DNA of 64,000 bases from Paeniglutamicibacter sulfureus (lineage in GTDB: Bacteria > Actinomycetota > Actinomycetes > Actinomycetales > Micrococcaceae). Position 1 is the first letter of the stretch. Every line of letters starts with the position of its first letter. Of the stretch, positions 15,722 to 24,910 are shown one piece after another. Both the position numbers and the translations under genes were made by a program. Under the pieces are notes generated by a model. That model was not told where the DNA came from, ran no database searches, and worked only from the letters and a program-made list of their open reading frames with translations. The DNA is taken from the NCBI RefSeq assembly GCF_039535115.1, contig NZ_BAAAWO010000001.1, positions 2,046,001 to 2,110,000 of the forward strand, in the 5' to 3' direction.

Positions 15722-17587
15722 TTATTTGCCGCCGACCAAGGTCTGCCGCGGCTTGAGCACCACACTGCTTGGCTTTGGGGTTCCGGGCTGCAGGCAAATC
15801 ACCTCGCCGTCGCTGGCAGCTGACACTGCCCGGGCAATGCCCGCACCGGCCTTCACCGTGGTGGTGCAAAAGTTCCCCGGCTTGATGGTGGTTTCCACCG
15901 GAGGCCCCACGCTTGGCTCGATACCCGTGATCCAGGCCGAACGCGCACCGACGCCGGAATCCTTTCCACGGAACTCCTTCCCAGGCAGGGTCTTGGATCG
16001 TCCGGACATGGATGTGGCCGTGGCGGAGACGATGCTCAGGTCCTTGCCACGCTCGAACTCCACGCTCATCACATTCTCGAGCCCAAAGACCTCGGCCATC
16101 TCTTCCTGGCTGGTGCCTTGTTCCCAGGCGTCGTAGGGGTTCTTGGCGCTGGCCTCCAGCGACCAGGGATCGGGACGCGAACGCAGATAGGGTCGCGCGG
16201 CACCGCCCCAGACGTCCTCGCTGTCGCGGGTGGCACCTCCGGTCGAGGAGGAATACAGGGTTTCGGCCAGCCTCCCGTCGTACACCACGACCTTGCCGCT
16301 GCGCGGAACGCCCGCGTCATTGCGCTTTATCGTCGCCTCCACTGCGGCCTTCCACCTGGCCCCGTAACCGGATTTCTCGTTCTCCTTCTTCCAGCCGGTG
16401 AATTTCTGGTCCTGCACCTCGTCCGTGACGTTGCAGTCGCAGGAATCCCTGACCGTGTTCAGCTTGCGCATGGCGTACGTCCGGCCGGCAATCGCCTGGG
16501 CCTGCAGCACGGCGCGAGGCCACGACGAGGGGACCTCGGCCAGGCCGTAGAGGTATTCGTCGTTGAGCCGCAGCGCCGCCACCAGGTTCACCCGGTCATC
16601 CAGCAGCCCCGCTTCCAGGTAGCCGTGCCTGTAGACCCCGGGCGCCGAGGATTCTTCGTTGGCGCCGGGCACCGAGATCGTCGCACGGTTTTTCGCTGGC
16701 CAGTCGCGTGTGCCTTCCCACAGAATGATCAGCTTGCCGGTGACCTTGTTGGCTTCGGGCGCCGGATCCACGTCGGGAACGCCGTCTTCGTTGTTGTCCC
16801 GCGGAACCACGTCGAATCCATCCGGCGTCCTCAACTCGTAGGCCAACTGCGAACCCGCGCGTCCAAGGACGAGTTTTGAGCCCGCCGGTGCCGTGTAGGC
16901 CTGATTCGCCGTTGGGTCGATGACCTGCATTTTTCCGCCTGAAACCACCACTTCGCTGGTCTTCGATGTCAGCACCTGTACCCGGATGTCGCTGGCAGCG
17001 GCGGTGCTGCTGTCGGTGACCTCGGCGGGGTTGTAGTAGTACTCCAGGATGTCAGTGGCGCTGCTTCCCCCGGCCGCCATGGCCCGGGCCCCGTACTGGC
17101 TCATGCCCACGCCGTGTCCCCAGCCGGCACCGCTCACCGTGAAGTCGGGAAGTTCGGTGGTCGCGGGCAGCCAGTAGGAGGTCCCGTCGGGGCGCACCCC
17201 GAGAATGCCGCCGGTGAAGGGCTGTCGGGTATCGCTGCCGGCACTGTAGTGCCCACCGCTCGGATAGCCGAAGGGGCCGTTTTCCCAACCGGTGTCGGCC
17301 CAGGCCCGGACCAGGTCATGGGGCACAAGCACCGCCGGGGACGTGGCGGCATACACCTCGATCCCTTCCGGGTGCGAGCGCCACAACATCCCGTCCTTGA
17401 ACTCGCCAGCCTTCGCGTCGGCTTCCTCGGGCCTCTGCGATTCCTGGTCCGGGTGGGCCTCGGTGGCGATCGGTGTCAGGTTCACGCCCTCGGCCACGTG
17501 CACGGGAGACGCGGCAGTGGCCGGGTCCCCCGGAACCAACAGGACGGCTAAGAGCAGGACAGCGGCGGACATGGCGGTTTTTCTCAC
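15722..17587 (-). CDS. Secreted SpoIID/LytB-domain protein with LGFP-like repeat
   Basis: A 621-residue exported protein. GTG 17587 (with GGGGA 6 nt upstream) starts a Sec signal, VRKTAMSAAVLLLAVLLVPGDPATAAS. An LGFP-type wall-binding repeat follows (WADTGWENGPFGYPSGG ... PFTGGILGVRPDG). The central and C-terminal part is a SpoIID/LytB domain: GAGWGHGVGMSQYGARAMA, then VPSSWPRAVLQAQAIAGRTYA and the VYDGRLAETLYSSSTGGATRD stretch. SpoIID is a lytic transglycosylase in Bacillus sporulation; in non-sporulating actinobacteria the domain is thought to act on peptidoglycan. Cysteines near the C-terminus (FCTTTV, VICLQPG) may form a disulfide. It stands alone. Confidence 0.88.
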   Translation of the reverse strand: MRKTAMSAAVLLLAVLLVPGDPATAASPVHVAEGVNLTPIATEAHPDQESQRPEEADAKAGEFKDGMLWRSHPEGIEVYAATSPAVLVPHDLVRAWADTGWENGPFGYPSGGHYSAGSDTRQPFTGGILGVRPDGTSYWLPATTELPDFTVSGAGWGHGVGMSQYGARAMAAGGSSATDILEYYYNPAEVTDSSTAAASDIRVQVLTSKTSEVVVSGGKMQVIDPTANQAYTAPAGSKLVLGRAGSQLAYELRTPDGFDVVPRDNNEDGVPDVDPAPEANKVTGKLIILWEGTRDWPAKNRATISVPGANEESSAPGVYRHGYLEAGLLDDRVNLVAALRLNDEYLYGLAEVPSSWPRAVLQAQAIAGRTYAMRKLNTVRDSCDCNVTDEVQDQKFTGWKKENEKSGYGARWKAAVEATIKRNDAGVPRSGKVVVYDGRLAETLYSSSTGGATRDSEDVWGGAARPYLRSRPDPWSLEASAKNPYDAWEQGTSQEEMAEVFGLENVMSVEFERGKDLSIVSATATSMSGRSKTLPGKEFRGKDSGVGARSAWITGIEPSVGPPVETTIKPGNFCTTTVKAGAGIARAVSAASDGEVICLQPGTPKPSSVVLKPRQTLVGGK

Positions 17588-17760
17588 GGTGTTTCCCCAA
17601 ACAACATTGCGAGCGGAAGTCCGGGTGGTGCCGGCTGCCTTTGGGGACGATCCTACGTCAAGCCGACGCGGTAGGCACCCCCTTCCCGGGGACGACTTCG
17701 GGGCCATGGCCCGGCTGCCTGGGTCAACGAAACCACATCCCCGGATTGCTGTGGGCGGGC

Positions 17761-18894
17761 ATGGCGTTGTTGCCGCACCCGGGTTTCGCATCGGAGCCGG
17801 TTCGGCGATATCTTGGCATCAACCACATATCGGCACGGCAAGGAACCAGGACCATCACGATCACCAGCCATATCCGCTCCACCCGCAGCGGGCCCCTGGG
17901 CCTCATCGAGCTGCGGAGGCCCATAAGCATCAATGCACTCACTGGCCCGATGCTCCGGGAATTGACCGATGTGTTGGAAAACTGGAGGACCGACCCGGCC
18001 GTGTCAATGTTGGTGCTGCGCGGAGAGGGCGTGCGCGGCTTCTGTGCCGGCGGGGACATCAAGGACTTCCACGAAGCGGTGACCAACGGCGGACACTCCG
18101 GGTTCCTTGACCTTCTTTCCCTGGAATTCAGGCTCGATCAGATGATCGCGAGCTACCCCAAACCGGTACTCACCCTGGTGCACGGGCTGTGCATGGGCGG
18201 CGGGATCGGCCTGGCCTCGCATGCCGCCATCCGCATCGCCACCCCCGAAGCGCATTACGCCATGCCGGAGGCGCGCATTGGCTACAGCCCGGACGTGGGT
18301 GCCACGCACCTGATGGCAAGGGCACCGGGACACCTCGGCGAATACCTGGTGTTGACCGGCGACACCTTCACCGGTGCGGATGCGGTGGAACTCGGCTTTG
18401 CCGACATGCTGGTCGATGGGGATCGTTTCGAGGAGGTCATCGAGGCCCTGCCCGACTTCGAGGCAATGTCGGCACCCGACATCGCCGCCGGGCTGGAGGT
18501 GTTCTTCGGGTCCTTTGCCGTTTCCCCGCTGGCCAGTGCGCAACCGTGGATCGATGCGGCCTTCGGTGCGCCAACGCCCGAGCAGATCCTCGAGCGCCTC
18601 GATGCCATGGCCCATCCCGCGGCCCGGGCGGCGGCAGCCCGGATGCGCGCCAATTGCCCCACCTCACTGCAGTGCGCGCTGTTGGCGGTGCGCGCTGCCC
18701 GGGAGGCGGACCACCTGCCATCGGCCCTGGCACGGGAGCTGCGCGTGGCCGACTACCTGATGCACCGCGATGACCTTGCCGAGGGGATCCGCGCCCAGGT
18801 CATCGACAAGGACCGCAGCCCGGCATGGAACCCCGCCGAGTTGGCCCAGGTGGACCGCGAGGCCATTGCCGCGGTGATCGCCGACCCGCAATAG
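17761..18894 (+). CDS. Enoyl-CoA hydratase/isomerase family, 3-hydroxyisobutyryl-CoA hydrolase type
   Basis: A crotonase-fold enzyme of up to 377 residues. The CoA-binding and oxyanion-hole signatures are present: VRGFCAGGDIKDFHE and LVHGLCMGGGIGLASHAAIRIATPEAHYAMPEARIGYSPDVGATHLMAR. Together with the C-terminal extension, this is the pattern of 3-hydroxyisobutyryl-CoA hydrolase, a step in valine catabolism. Homologous sequence begins only at GPLGLIELRRPISINAL; the first in-frame ATG upstream is 17761, which adds about 40 residues without family match, so the start is uncertain and a TTG or unusual start cannot be excluded. No other valine-degradation genes are adjacent. Confidence 0.85.
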   Translation: MALLPHPGFASEPVRRYLGINHISARQGTRTITITSHIRSTRSGPLGLIELRRPISINALTGPMLRELTDVLENWRTDPAVSMLVLRGEGVRGFCAGGDIKDFHEAVTNGGHSGFLDLLSLEFRLDQMIASYPKPVLTLVHGLCMGGGIGLASHAAIRIATPEAHYAMPEARIGYSPDVGATHLMARAPGHLGEYLVLTGDTFTGADAVELGFADMLVDGDRFEEVIEALPDFEAMSAPDIAAGLEVFFGSFAVSPLASAQPWIDAAFGAPTPEQILERLDAMAHPAARAAAARMRANCPTSLQCALLAVRAAREADHLPSALARELRVADYLMHRDDLAEGIRAQVIDKDRSPAWNPAELAQVDREAIAAVIADPQ

Positions 18895-18916
18895 GCACGG
18901 CCCCGCCGGCACCGTC

Positions 18917-20122
18917 TCAATCGTCCATGGAACGCAGCGGGGCGATGGCACCCAGCGTCGCCGCGGCAGTGGTCACCCCCAGGGCGAGGAACACTCCCCC
19001 GGCCCCCAGGGCGGTGGCGAAGACTCCGACGCCCACCGGGATCACTGTCTGCCCCAGGCGGTTGCCCAGCAGGCGGATCGACATCCAGGTGCCGCGGGTG
19101 CCTTCGGTGGCGGTCATCGAGACCACGCTCATGCTCAGCGGCTGCCCGAGGCCCAGGGCGAGGCCCGCAAGCACCAGCAGCGCCGCCATGGCGGGGGTCG
19201 GCAGCGGCAGCACCAGCAGGCCGATCAGCACCGCGGAGATGCCGGTGGATCCAAGCAGCAGCCGCGACCTTCCCACGGCACGGACCAGCCGGTCCATCGC
19301 CAGCCTCGAGAGCACCGTGGCTGCTGCCCGCAACGCCAACAGCACCCCGACCGCCTGCGTGGAAATTCCCCGTTCCACGGCCAGCGCCGGCAGGTAGACC
19401 TGCAGCAGGTCGATGGTGCACAGCACCATCATGCTCAGCCCGATGGAGGCGACCAGTGTGTTGCGGGCAGCGGGCTGGACCCGCAGTGCGGTGCGCAGCT
19501 TCACCGGAGCCTTCGGGATGCCGGACTTGCTCCGTGTGCCGCCGTGCCGGGCCATGAGAACGCCGGTGGCCAGCACGCCGGCGGCTCCCACCAGGTAGGC
19601 CAGCAGCAGCACCGAGGTGTCCGGAGCGACCGCGGCCCCGCCCAGCACACCGAGCAACAGCGGCGCAACGGTCTGGGCCACCGCGGTGACCATGGTGTAG
19701 AAGCCGAAAACCCTATCCATGTTGCGGTTCGTGGCCGATGCCAAACGGCTTTGCTCACCCAGAATGCTCATCAGGTGCCCCACGCCCAGGAGCAGATTCC
19801 AACCCAGCAATGCCGGCAGGGAGGGCGCGGCGAAAAGCAGGCCGGCCCCGGAGATGATCAGCAGGGCAGCACCCACCAGCAGGATTTGACGCTCCTTGCC
19901 GCGGTCCGCGGCCCGGCCAATGAACACGGCCAGGAAGACCGGCAGGATCGAGAAGCTCGCCACCACCAGGCCCAGCAGCCCGGGGTCAACGCCGAGTTCC
20001 AACGCCTTGTAGGAGGTTGCCGGACGCACCAGGTACACCGCTGCCTGCAGGAAGAAGGCGTGGGCGAGCAGCGAGGGGAACCCGATGCCCGGCGCGGTAT
20101 TCGAGGAGGTCATGGGGGACAT
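18917..20122 (-). CDS. MFS transporter
   Basis: A 401-residue major facilitator protein with about 12 hydrophobic segments. The N-terminal half shows the loop 2-3 motif A as FIGRAADRGKERQILLVG. The ATG at 20122 was chosen; a second ATG at 20113 is as plausible. It lies 43 bp after the stop of the glutamate-synthase-like gene on the same strand and may be co-transcribed with it. The 3' end converges on the crotonase gene 22 bp away. The substrate is not evident; the sequence resembles actinobacterial exporters of unknown specificity. Confidence 0.85.
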   Translation of the reverse strand: MSPMTSSNTAPGIGFPSLLAHAFFLQAAVYLVRPATSYKALELGVDPGLLGLVVASFSILPVFLAVFIGRAADRGKERQILLVGAALLIISGAGLLFAAPSLPALLGWNLLLGVGHLMSILGEQSRLASATNRNMDRVFGFYTMVTAVAQTVAPLLLGVLGGAAVAPDTSVLLLAYLVGAAGVLATGVLMARHGGTRSKSGIPKAPVKLRTALRVQPAARNTLVASIGLSMMVLCTIDLLQVYLPALAVERGISTQAVGVLLALRAAATVLSRLAMDRLVRAVGRSRLLLGSTGISAVLIGLLVLPLPTPAMAALLVLAGLALGLGQPLSMSVVSMTATEGTRGTWMSIRLLGNRLGQTVIPVGVGVFATALGAGGVFLALGVTTAAATLGAIAPLRSMDD

Positions 20123-20165
20123 TATTCCGAGTCGCGAATCGCCGCCCGGCATTGATGACGGGCCA

Positions 20166-21923
20166 TCAACCCCGATGTGGCGCGGTCTTGGGTGCGGGTC
20201 TGCCCTCCGGCCGCTGGGGGTTCGGGTGCACCGGCTCCACGGTGCGGTGGGTGGAGTCCTTGGGTTCCACGCGCTTGGGCGCGACGGTCTTCTCCACCGG
20301 CGGCGCAGGTTCGCGCTGGGTCGGCCACGGCACCGGGGCGTGCTCGCCGAAGTTGTCGGCGTCGGCCTCCAGCCAGTCCGGTGCCCACCCGCGGGGCGGC
20401 TGGCGCAATAGCTCGCCGGGTTCCAGCCAATGGTGCAGTCCCGCGTAGCTGCGAGTGGTCAGGTGGTCGACGCGGCGGCGCAACATCCTGGTATTCAACT
20501 GCGCCGGGTTGGTGACGCCCATCGAGGCCATCAACTGTGCAGCTTCCTGCACCGTGAGCTTGTGGTAGTTGTAGACCCGATTGCCCTTGTCTTCCACGTC
20601 CAGCGCGCGGACGAGACGCGGGTCCTGGGTGGCAACCCCGACGGGGCATTCATTGGTGTGGCATTTCTGCGCCTGGATGCAGCCGGTGGCCATCATCATG
20701 GACCGGGCACTGAAGGTGAAGTCGGCGCCCTGGATCAGACGCTTGAGAACGTCGGAACCGGTGGCGACCTTGCCAGCGGCCCCGAGCCTGATCTTGCTGC
20801 GCAGCCCGCACCCGACCAGCGCGTTGTGCACCAGCATCAGTCCCTCGGTCAGCGGGGTGCCCACGTGGTCCTCGTATTCCAGCGGCGCTGCGCCGGTGCC
20901 TCCCTCGGATCCGTCGATGGTGATGAAATCGGGGGTGATTCCGGTTTCCAGCATGGCCTTGCACATGGCAAGCACGTCGGTGCGGGAACCGACGCAGAAC
21001 TTGTAGCCGACCGGCTTGCCACCGGCCAGCTTGCGCAGCCGGGCCACGAATTGCATCAGCTCCCGTGGCGTGGAAAAGGTCGAGTGCGAGGCCGGGGAAA
21101 TGCAGTCAACGCCCATGGGCACCCCGCGAGTGGCTGCGATCTCCGTGGTGATCTTGGCCGCCGGCAACACGCCGCCGAGCCCGGGCTTGGCCCCCTGGGA
21201 CAGCTTGATCGTGATGCCCTTGACATGTTCGTTGGACGCCTTGGCTGCAAAGACCTCTGGATCGAAGTTTCCCTCGGCATCGCGGCAACCGAAGTAGCCG
21301 GATCCAATTTCCCAGAACAGGTCGGCGCCGTGTTCCAGGTGGTACGAGGCCAGCCCGCCCTCGCCGGTCTCGTGGACGAAGCCACCCATGGCAGCGCCCT
21401 TGTTCATGGCCAGAACAGCGTTCTTGGACAGCGATCCGAAGCTCATGGAGGAGATGTTCATCAGGGACATGTCGTAGGGCTGCGTGCAATCCGGTCCGCC
21501 AATGCGCACTCGGTGCTGGTCCTTCGCCACCTCGACCGGGGCGGTGGAATGCAGCAGGTATTCGTAGCCGACCTCGTTGACGTCGCGTTCGGTGCCGAAG
21601 GCCTTGTGACTGTCGGCGCCCTTGGCCCGCGCGTAGATCAGCGAACGGGTGTCTCGGTCGAAGGGCCTCCCGTCGGTGTTGCGCTCGATGAAGTACTGCT
21701 GGATCTCGGGGCGGATCGACTCGAGCAGGAATCGCATGCGTCCCAGCACCGGGAAGTTGCGCAGGATGGCGTGCCGGGTTTGCAGGACGTCGTGGATCCC
21801 CAGTGCCAACAAGAGGACCACCACCCCCGCAACGATCCACCAACCGGCGGGGCCAAGCGTTGCGGCGACGATGGCGATGAACCCAAGGACGGACAGAAGC
21901 GCCAAAATCAGAAATCTCACCAT
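20166..21923 (-). CDS. Membrane-anchored FMN-binding glutamate synthase-like protein
   Basis: A 585-residue protein with two N-terminal hydrophobic helices (residues 3-22 and 27-45) and then a GltB-type FMN-binding TIM barrel: NISSMSFGSLSKNAVLAMNKGAAMGGFVHETGEGGL, KLSQGAKPGLGGVLP, FITIDGSEGGTGAAPL. The cluster-binding loop CIQAQKCHTNECPVGVATQ supplies three Cys for a [3Fe-4S] centre. The glutaminase and central domains of true glutamate synthase are missing, so it cannot itself use glutamine; the family's reaction is unknown. The last ~50 residues are Pro/Lys-rich and disordered. Possibly in a unit with the MFS gene downstream. Confidence 0.88.
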   Translation of the reverse strand: MVRFLILALLSVLGFIAIVAATLGPAGWWIVAGVVVLLLALGIHDVLQTRHAILRNFPVLGRMRFLLESIRPEIQQYFIERNTDGRPFDRDTRSLIYARAKGADSHKAFGTERDVNEVGYEYLLHSTAPVEVAKDQHRVRIGGPDCTQPYDMSLMNISSMSFGSLSKNAVLAMNKGAAMGGFVHETGEGGLASYHLEHGADLFWEIGSGYFGCRDAEGNFDPEVFAAKASNEHVKGITIKLSQGAKPGLGGVLPAAKITTEIAATRGVPMGVDCISPASHSTFSTPRELMQFVARLRKLAGGKPVGYKFCVGSRTDVLAMCKAMLETGITPDFITIDGSEGGTGAAPLEYEDHVGTPLTEGLMLVHNALVGCGLRSKIRLGAAGKVATGSDVLKRLIQGADFTFSARSMMMATGCIQAQKCHTNECPVGVATQDPRLVRALDVEDKGNRVYNYHKLTVQEAAQLMASMGVTNPAQLNTRMLRRRVDHLTTRSYAGLHHWLEPGELLRQPPRGWAPDWLEADADNFGEHAPVPWPTQREPAPPVEKTVAPKRVEPKDSTHRTVEPVHPNPQRPEGRPAPKTAPHRG

Positions 21924-22044
21924 GTCTGCGAGCCTACAACTTCCCGGCGGGCTTTGGGCCTATGGCCGGGCGCTAAGTGCCTGCGGGACCAGCGGTTCGG
22001 GCCTCGCGCCCCCCTCAGCCTGGGCGCGCAGAAGACGTCACAAC

Positions 22045-22061
22045 CTACCCACGGGTAAGTT
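22045..22061. promoter_or_regulatory. Operator-like site A
   Basis: CTACCCACGGGTAAGTT. The core TACCCACGGGTA is an imperfect palindrome. It shares CTACCCA and GTAAGTT with site B exactly 40 bp downstream, so both would lie on the same face of the helix. Likely bound by a TetR-type repressor; the regulator is not identified. Confidence 0.5.
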
Positions 22062-22084
22062 ATTTTCCCAAAACACTTGCAAAG

Positions 22085-22101
22085 CTACCCATCAGTAAGT
22101 T
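22085..22101. promoter_or_regulatory. Operator-like site B
   Basis: CTACCCATCAGTAAGTT, 40 bp from site A and upstream of the heptad-repeat gene. It matches 15 of 17 positions of site C at 37630, which lies in an unrelated divergent promoter, so this looks like a recurring regulator-binding sequence. Confidence 0.55.
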
Positions 22102-22275
22102 CAATGGTCCTAGCCCCTTGTAATACACATCACAGATAGACCCTGGGTTCGGCCGGATATCGGCCGCAGCACCCTCCTGCTCCACCGGGCCACGGATCGT
22201 GGCGTACCTTTCTGCGCCCGAAATCCCCGCGGCACCGTTTCCCCGCCAACCCCCACCGATCCCCCAGGAGTCCAG

Positions 22276-24684
22276 TTGAATGCACATATTGCGGCCAAGC
22301 GGCACACGCTGCTGCATGCAATCATCACGGTTTTGCTCGGCCTGTTCTTGATCGCCTTCGTGGCGTTCTACGCGATGTTCTCATCCCAGGTGGCCAGCGG
22401 CGCCTCGGACCTCAATAACGGCATGGGCAAGGCCAACGACGGAGTCGCCAAGCTGGCCGACGGGTCCTCCGGCGCCGCCGCCGGCGCCGCCGAACTGGCC
22501 GCCGGCACCGGTGCACTGTCCGAGGGCGCACAGAAACTTGCCAAGGGTGCGGAAAAGGCAGCGACCGGCGCAGTCAAGTTGACGGACGGTGCGGGCACCC
22601 TGCACGCAGGGACGACCAAGCTTTCGATCGGCGCCGGGGACGCCGAGGCCGGCGCGGCCAGGCTCGGCAACGGGGCAGCTGAACTGTCCGCCGGCGCGAA
22701 GAAGATCGCCGCCGGCACCGATGCGGTCGATGCCGCCGCGGGCAAACTCAACGCCGGTGCGGGCAAGTTGGCCGCGGGTGCGAAGGACGCGACAGTGGGT
22801 GCAGACGCACTCAGTGAAGGTTCATCCAAGCTGGCCACCGGTGCCGGTTCGCTCGCCGCGGGCACCGGCGCACTGGACACCGGGGCTCAGTCGCTCAGGG
22901 ATGGTTCCCAGCAGCTCTCGGCCGGCATGTCCCAGCTCGGCATCGGCACGGTCAAGGTCAACACCGGAGCCCACGACCTCTCGGTGGGCGCGCAGCATCT
23001 CTCGGAGGGAGCCGGCGCGGCCAACGACGGTGCGCAGAAGCTTGCCGCCGGTACGCAGGCGGCAAATGCCGGTGCGCAGAAGCTTGCCGCGGGCACCACA
23101 AGTGCTGCCGCGGGGTCCGATGCCCTGGCGGCCGGCAGCAACAAGTTGCTCGGCGGTGTCGAGGAGCTGGCCAGCAAGGCCCCGGCCCTGGTTGAAGGCG
23201 TGGCGGCACTCAAGGACGGCTCCGGACAGCTGGCGGACGGCAGCACCAAGCTGGCCGCGGGCACCCGGAAGCTGGCCGACGCCGCACCCAAACTGCGCGG
23301 AGGCATCGTGGCCGCCCAGGAAGGTTCCGTGGGTGTCGAAACGGGCGCCAAGGGCCTGGCCGAGGGGCTGGCCACCGCCGACGGAAAAACGGGCGAACTG
23401 ACGGACGGTTCCGGACGCCTGTCGAAGGGCCTGGGCGACCTTGCCGCGTTCGTGAAGGCGAATCCCGCGGTGCCGTCGGGCCTGTTGCTGGAGCAGATCA
23501 ACGCACTCCATGACGGTTCCCAGGACCTGAATGCCGGCATGGAGAAGCTGCACGACGGTACCGCCAATCTTTCTGCCGGTGCCAAGAAGCTGGCCACCGG
23601 AAGCGGCCAACTGGCCGACGGCATGGATTCCCTGAAGCTGGGGACCAAGGACCTCGTTGGCCAAACGGACGCCCTGAACGACGGGGCACAGGCTGTCAAG
23701 ACCGGAGCCGCCAGGCTGGACGGCGGGCTGGGCCAGCTCAGTGAGGGGTCCAAGGCCCTGGGTGCGGGCATCGGCGCACTGAAGACCGGAGCCACCGCGC
23801 TCAATGCCGGGGCGCAGGACCTGAACTCGGGGCTCGGACAGCTGGACGCCGGCTTCAACGACTCCTCCAAGGGCCTGTTGGCCGGACTCGGCGCCCTGGG
23901 CAACGGGGCCTCCCGGCTGGCCGAGGGCACCGACGCTCTGGCCGCCGGTAGCACCCAACTCAGCACCGGGGCCGGCACGCTGGCCCAGGGCACCGCCACC
24001 CTCCAGGACGGAGCCGGCAGGCTCACGACCGGGGCGGACGCCCTGGCTGCGGGCGGCAGCAAGCTCGCGGACGGCACCTCGGCCCTGGATGCCGGAGCCG
24101 GCAAGCTCAACGCTGGCGCCCATGAACTTGCGGCCGGCGGCAAGAAGCTTGCTGCCGGCACCGACAAGTTGGCAGCGGGCACCGGGTCGCTCAAGGCCGG
24201 AACCTCCGAGTTGGCGTCAAAGACCCCCGCGCTGGCACAGGGAGCCGACTCCGCGGCAGCCGGTGCCGACAAGCTCGAGGCCGGTGCCACGAAACTGGCT
24301 GCCGGCAACGCGAAGATCGCCCGCGGTGCCGAGGAGCTTGACGCCGGGGCGGCCAAGCTCGCCGGCGGCAGCGAAACCCTGGGCATGGGCCTGGAGGCGT
24401 TGCGCAACGGTTCCGGTGATTTGTCCACGGGTGCCACCAAGCTCGATGACGGTGCCAACCGGCTCGCCGACGGCAATTCGCAACTGGCCGCCGGACTGTC
24501 CACCCTCTCCGAGGGTTCGACCCAGCTGGCCGGCGGCACCTCGCGGTTGGAGGCCAGCACGCGGGCCGTTTCGGCATCCAAGATCGGCAGCGGCCCCAGC
24601 GCGCTGCTGCTCCTGATCCCGGTGGCCTTGCTGCTGATCCCGGCGCTCATCATGATGCGGAACCGCCGGCACCTGCGCGGTTAG
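22276..24684 (+). CDS. Giant heptad-repeat membrane protein (YhgE X-heptad type)
   Basis: An 802-residue protein: a membrane helix near residues 11-33 (LLHAIITVLLGLFLIAFVAFYAMF), about 720 residues of nearly continuous 7-residue repeats, then a second helix (ALLLLIPVALLLIPALIMM) and a short basic tail RNRRHLRG. Repeat units read like KLAAGTD, ALAAGSN, ELSAGAK; Gly, Ala, Leu and Ser dominate. Such repeats form the middle of YhgE/Pip-family proteins, but the Pip N-terminal and ABC-2-type C-terminal domains are absent here. The protein would form a long periplasmic-side stalk anchored at both ends. The TTG start at 22276 has AGGAG 5 nt upstream and no ATG fits. Function unknown; perhaps wall- or surface-related. 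Confidence 0.85.
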   Translation: MNAHIAAKRHTLLHAIITVLLGLFLIAFVAFYAMFSSQVASGASDLNNGMGKANDGVAKLADGSSGAAAGAAELAAGTGALSEGAQKLAKGAEKAATGAVKLTDGAGTLHAGTTKLSIGAGDAEAGAARLGNGAAELSAGAKKIAAGTDAVDAAAGKLNAGAGKLAAGAKDATVGADALSEGSSKLATGAGSLAAGTGALDTGAQSLRDGSQQLSAGMSQLGIGTVKVNTGAHDLSVGAQHLSEGAGAANDGAQKLAAGTQAANAGAQKLAAGTTSAAAGSDALAAGSNKLLGGVEELASKAPALVEGVAALKDGSGQLADGSTKLAAGTRKLADAAPKLRGGIVAAQEGSVGVETGAKGLAEGLATADGKTGELTDGSGRLSKGLGDLAAFVKANPAVPSGLLLEQINALHDGSQDLNAGMEKLHDGTANLSAGAKKLATGSGQLADGMDSLKLGTKDLVGQTDALNDGAQAVKTGAARLDGGLGQLSEGSKALGAGIGALKTGATALNAGAQDLNSGLGQLDAGFNDSSKGLLAGLGALGNGASRLAEGTDALAAGSTQLSTGAGTLAQGTATLQDGAGRLTTGADALAAGGSKLADGTSALDAGAGKLNAGAHELAAGGKKLAAGTDKLAAGTGSLKAGTSELASKTPALAQGADSAAAGADKLEAGATKLAAGNAKIARGAEELDAGAAKLAGGSETLGMGLEALRNGSGDLSTGATKLDDGANRLADGNSQLAAGLSTLSEGSTQLAGGTSRLEASTRAVSASKIGSGPSALLLLIPVALLLIPALIMMRNRRHLRG

Positions 24685-24727
24685 TTTCCGCCCTTCGTGG
24701 TCCCCGGGCCGCGAATATCACGGGCGA

Positions 24728-24764
24728 GGCCGGTGCATCCCCCCCCGGGGCGGGCGCACCGGCC
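24728..24764 (+). terminator. Possible terminator after the heptad-repeat gene
   Basis: Perfect 9-bp arms GGCCGGTGC (24728-24736) and GCACCGGCC (24756-24764) around a 19-nt C/G-rich loop. No T tract follows, so this is a weak call. Confidence 0.4.
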
Positions 24765-24910
24765 GCGCCCTGTCCCGTTTCAGGCCATATCGGCGGCACG
24801 AGGCCGCCGGGCGTCGCCGTCCTGGCCCGGACCGCAACCGTCTAGGTGTTCCGGCGTCGCAGGCACTACCGTGGAAGGAATATTAAAAACACTTTGACGT
24901 GAGGAAATTC

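Larger units (their letters stand above)
21924..22275. promoter_or_regulatory. Divergent intergenic region with twin operator-like repeats
   Basis: 352 bp without a gene between the glutamate synthase-like gene and the heptad-repeat gene. It contains two copies of CTACCCA-nnn-GTAAGTT (see separate entries) and a TTG start context CCAGGAGTCCAG at its right end. No other gene is visible in it. Confidence 0.6.

Noticed and set aside
17473..17760. N-terminal extension of the enoyl-CoA hydratase-like gene
   Set aside because: The frame upstream of 17761 lies over the SpoIID promoter and signal-peptide region, and shows no similarity to crotonases.
22400..24600. Repetitive DNA that could suggest CRISPR or a satellite
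   Set aside because: The repeats are 21-nt protein-coding heptads with variable bases, not identical direct repeats with spacers, and no cas gene is near.
22822..24653. Long minus-strand open frames opposite the heptad-repeat gene
   Set aside because: They mirror the repeat; the Pro/Ala/Ser-rich product has no start signal or family match, while the plus frame has a ribosome-binding site and membrane helices.
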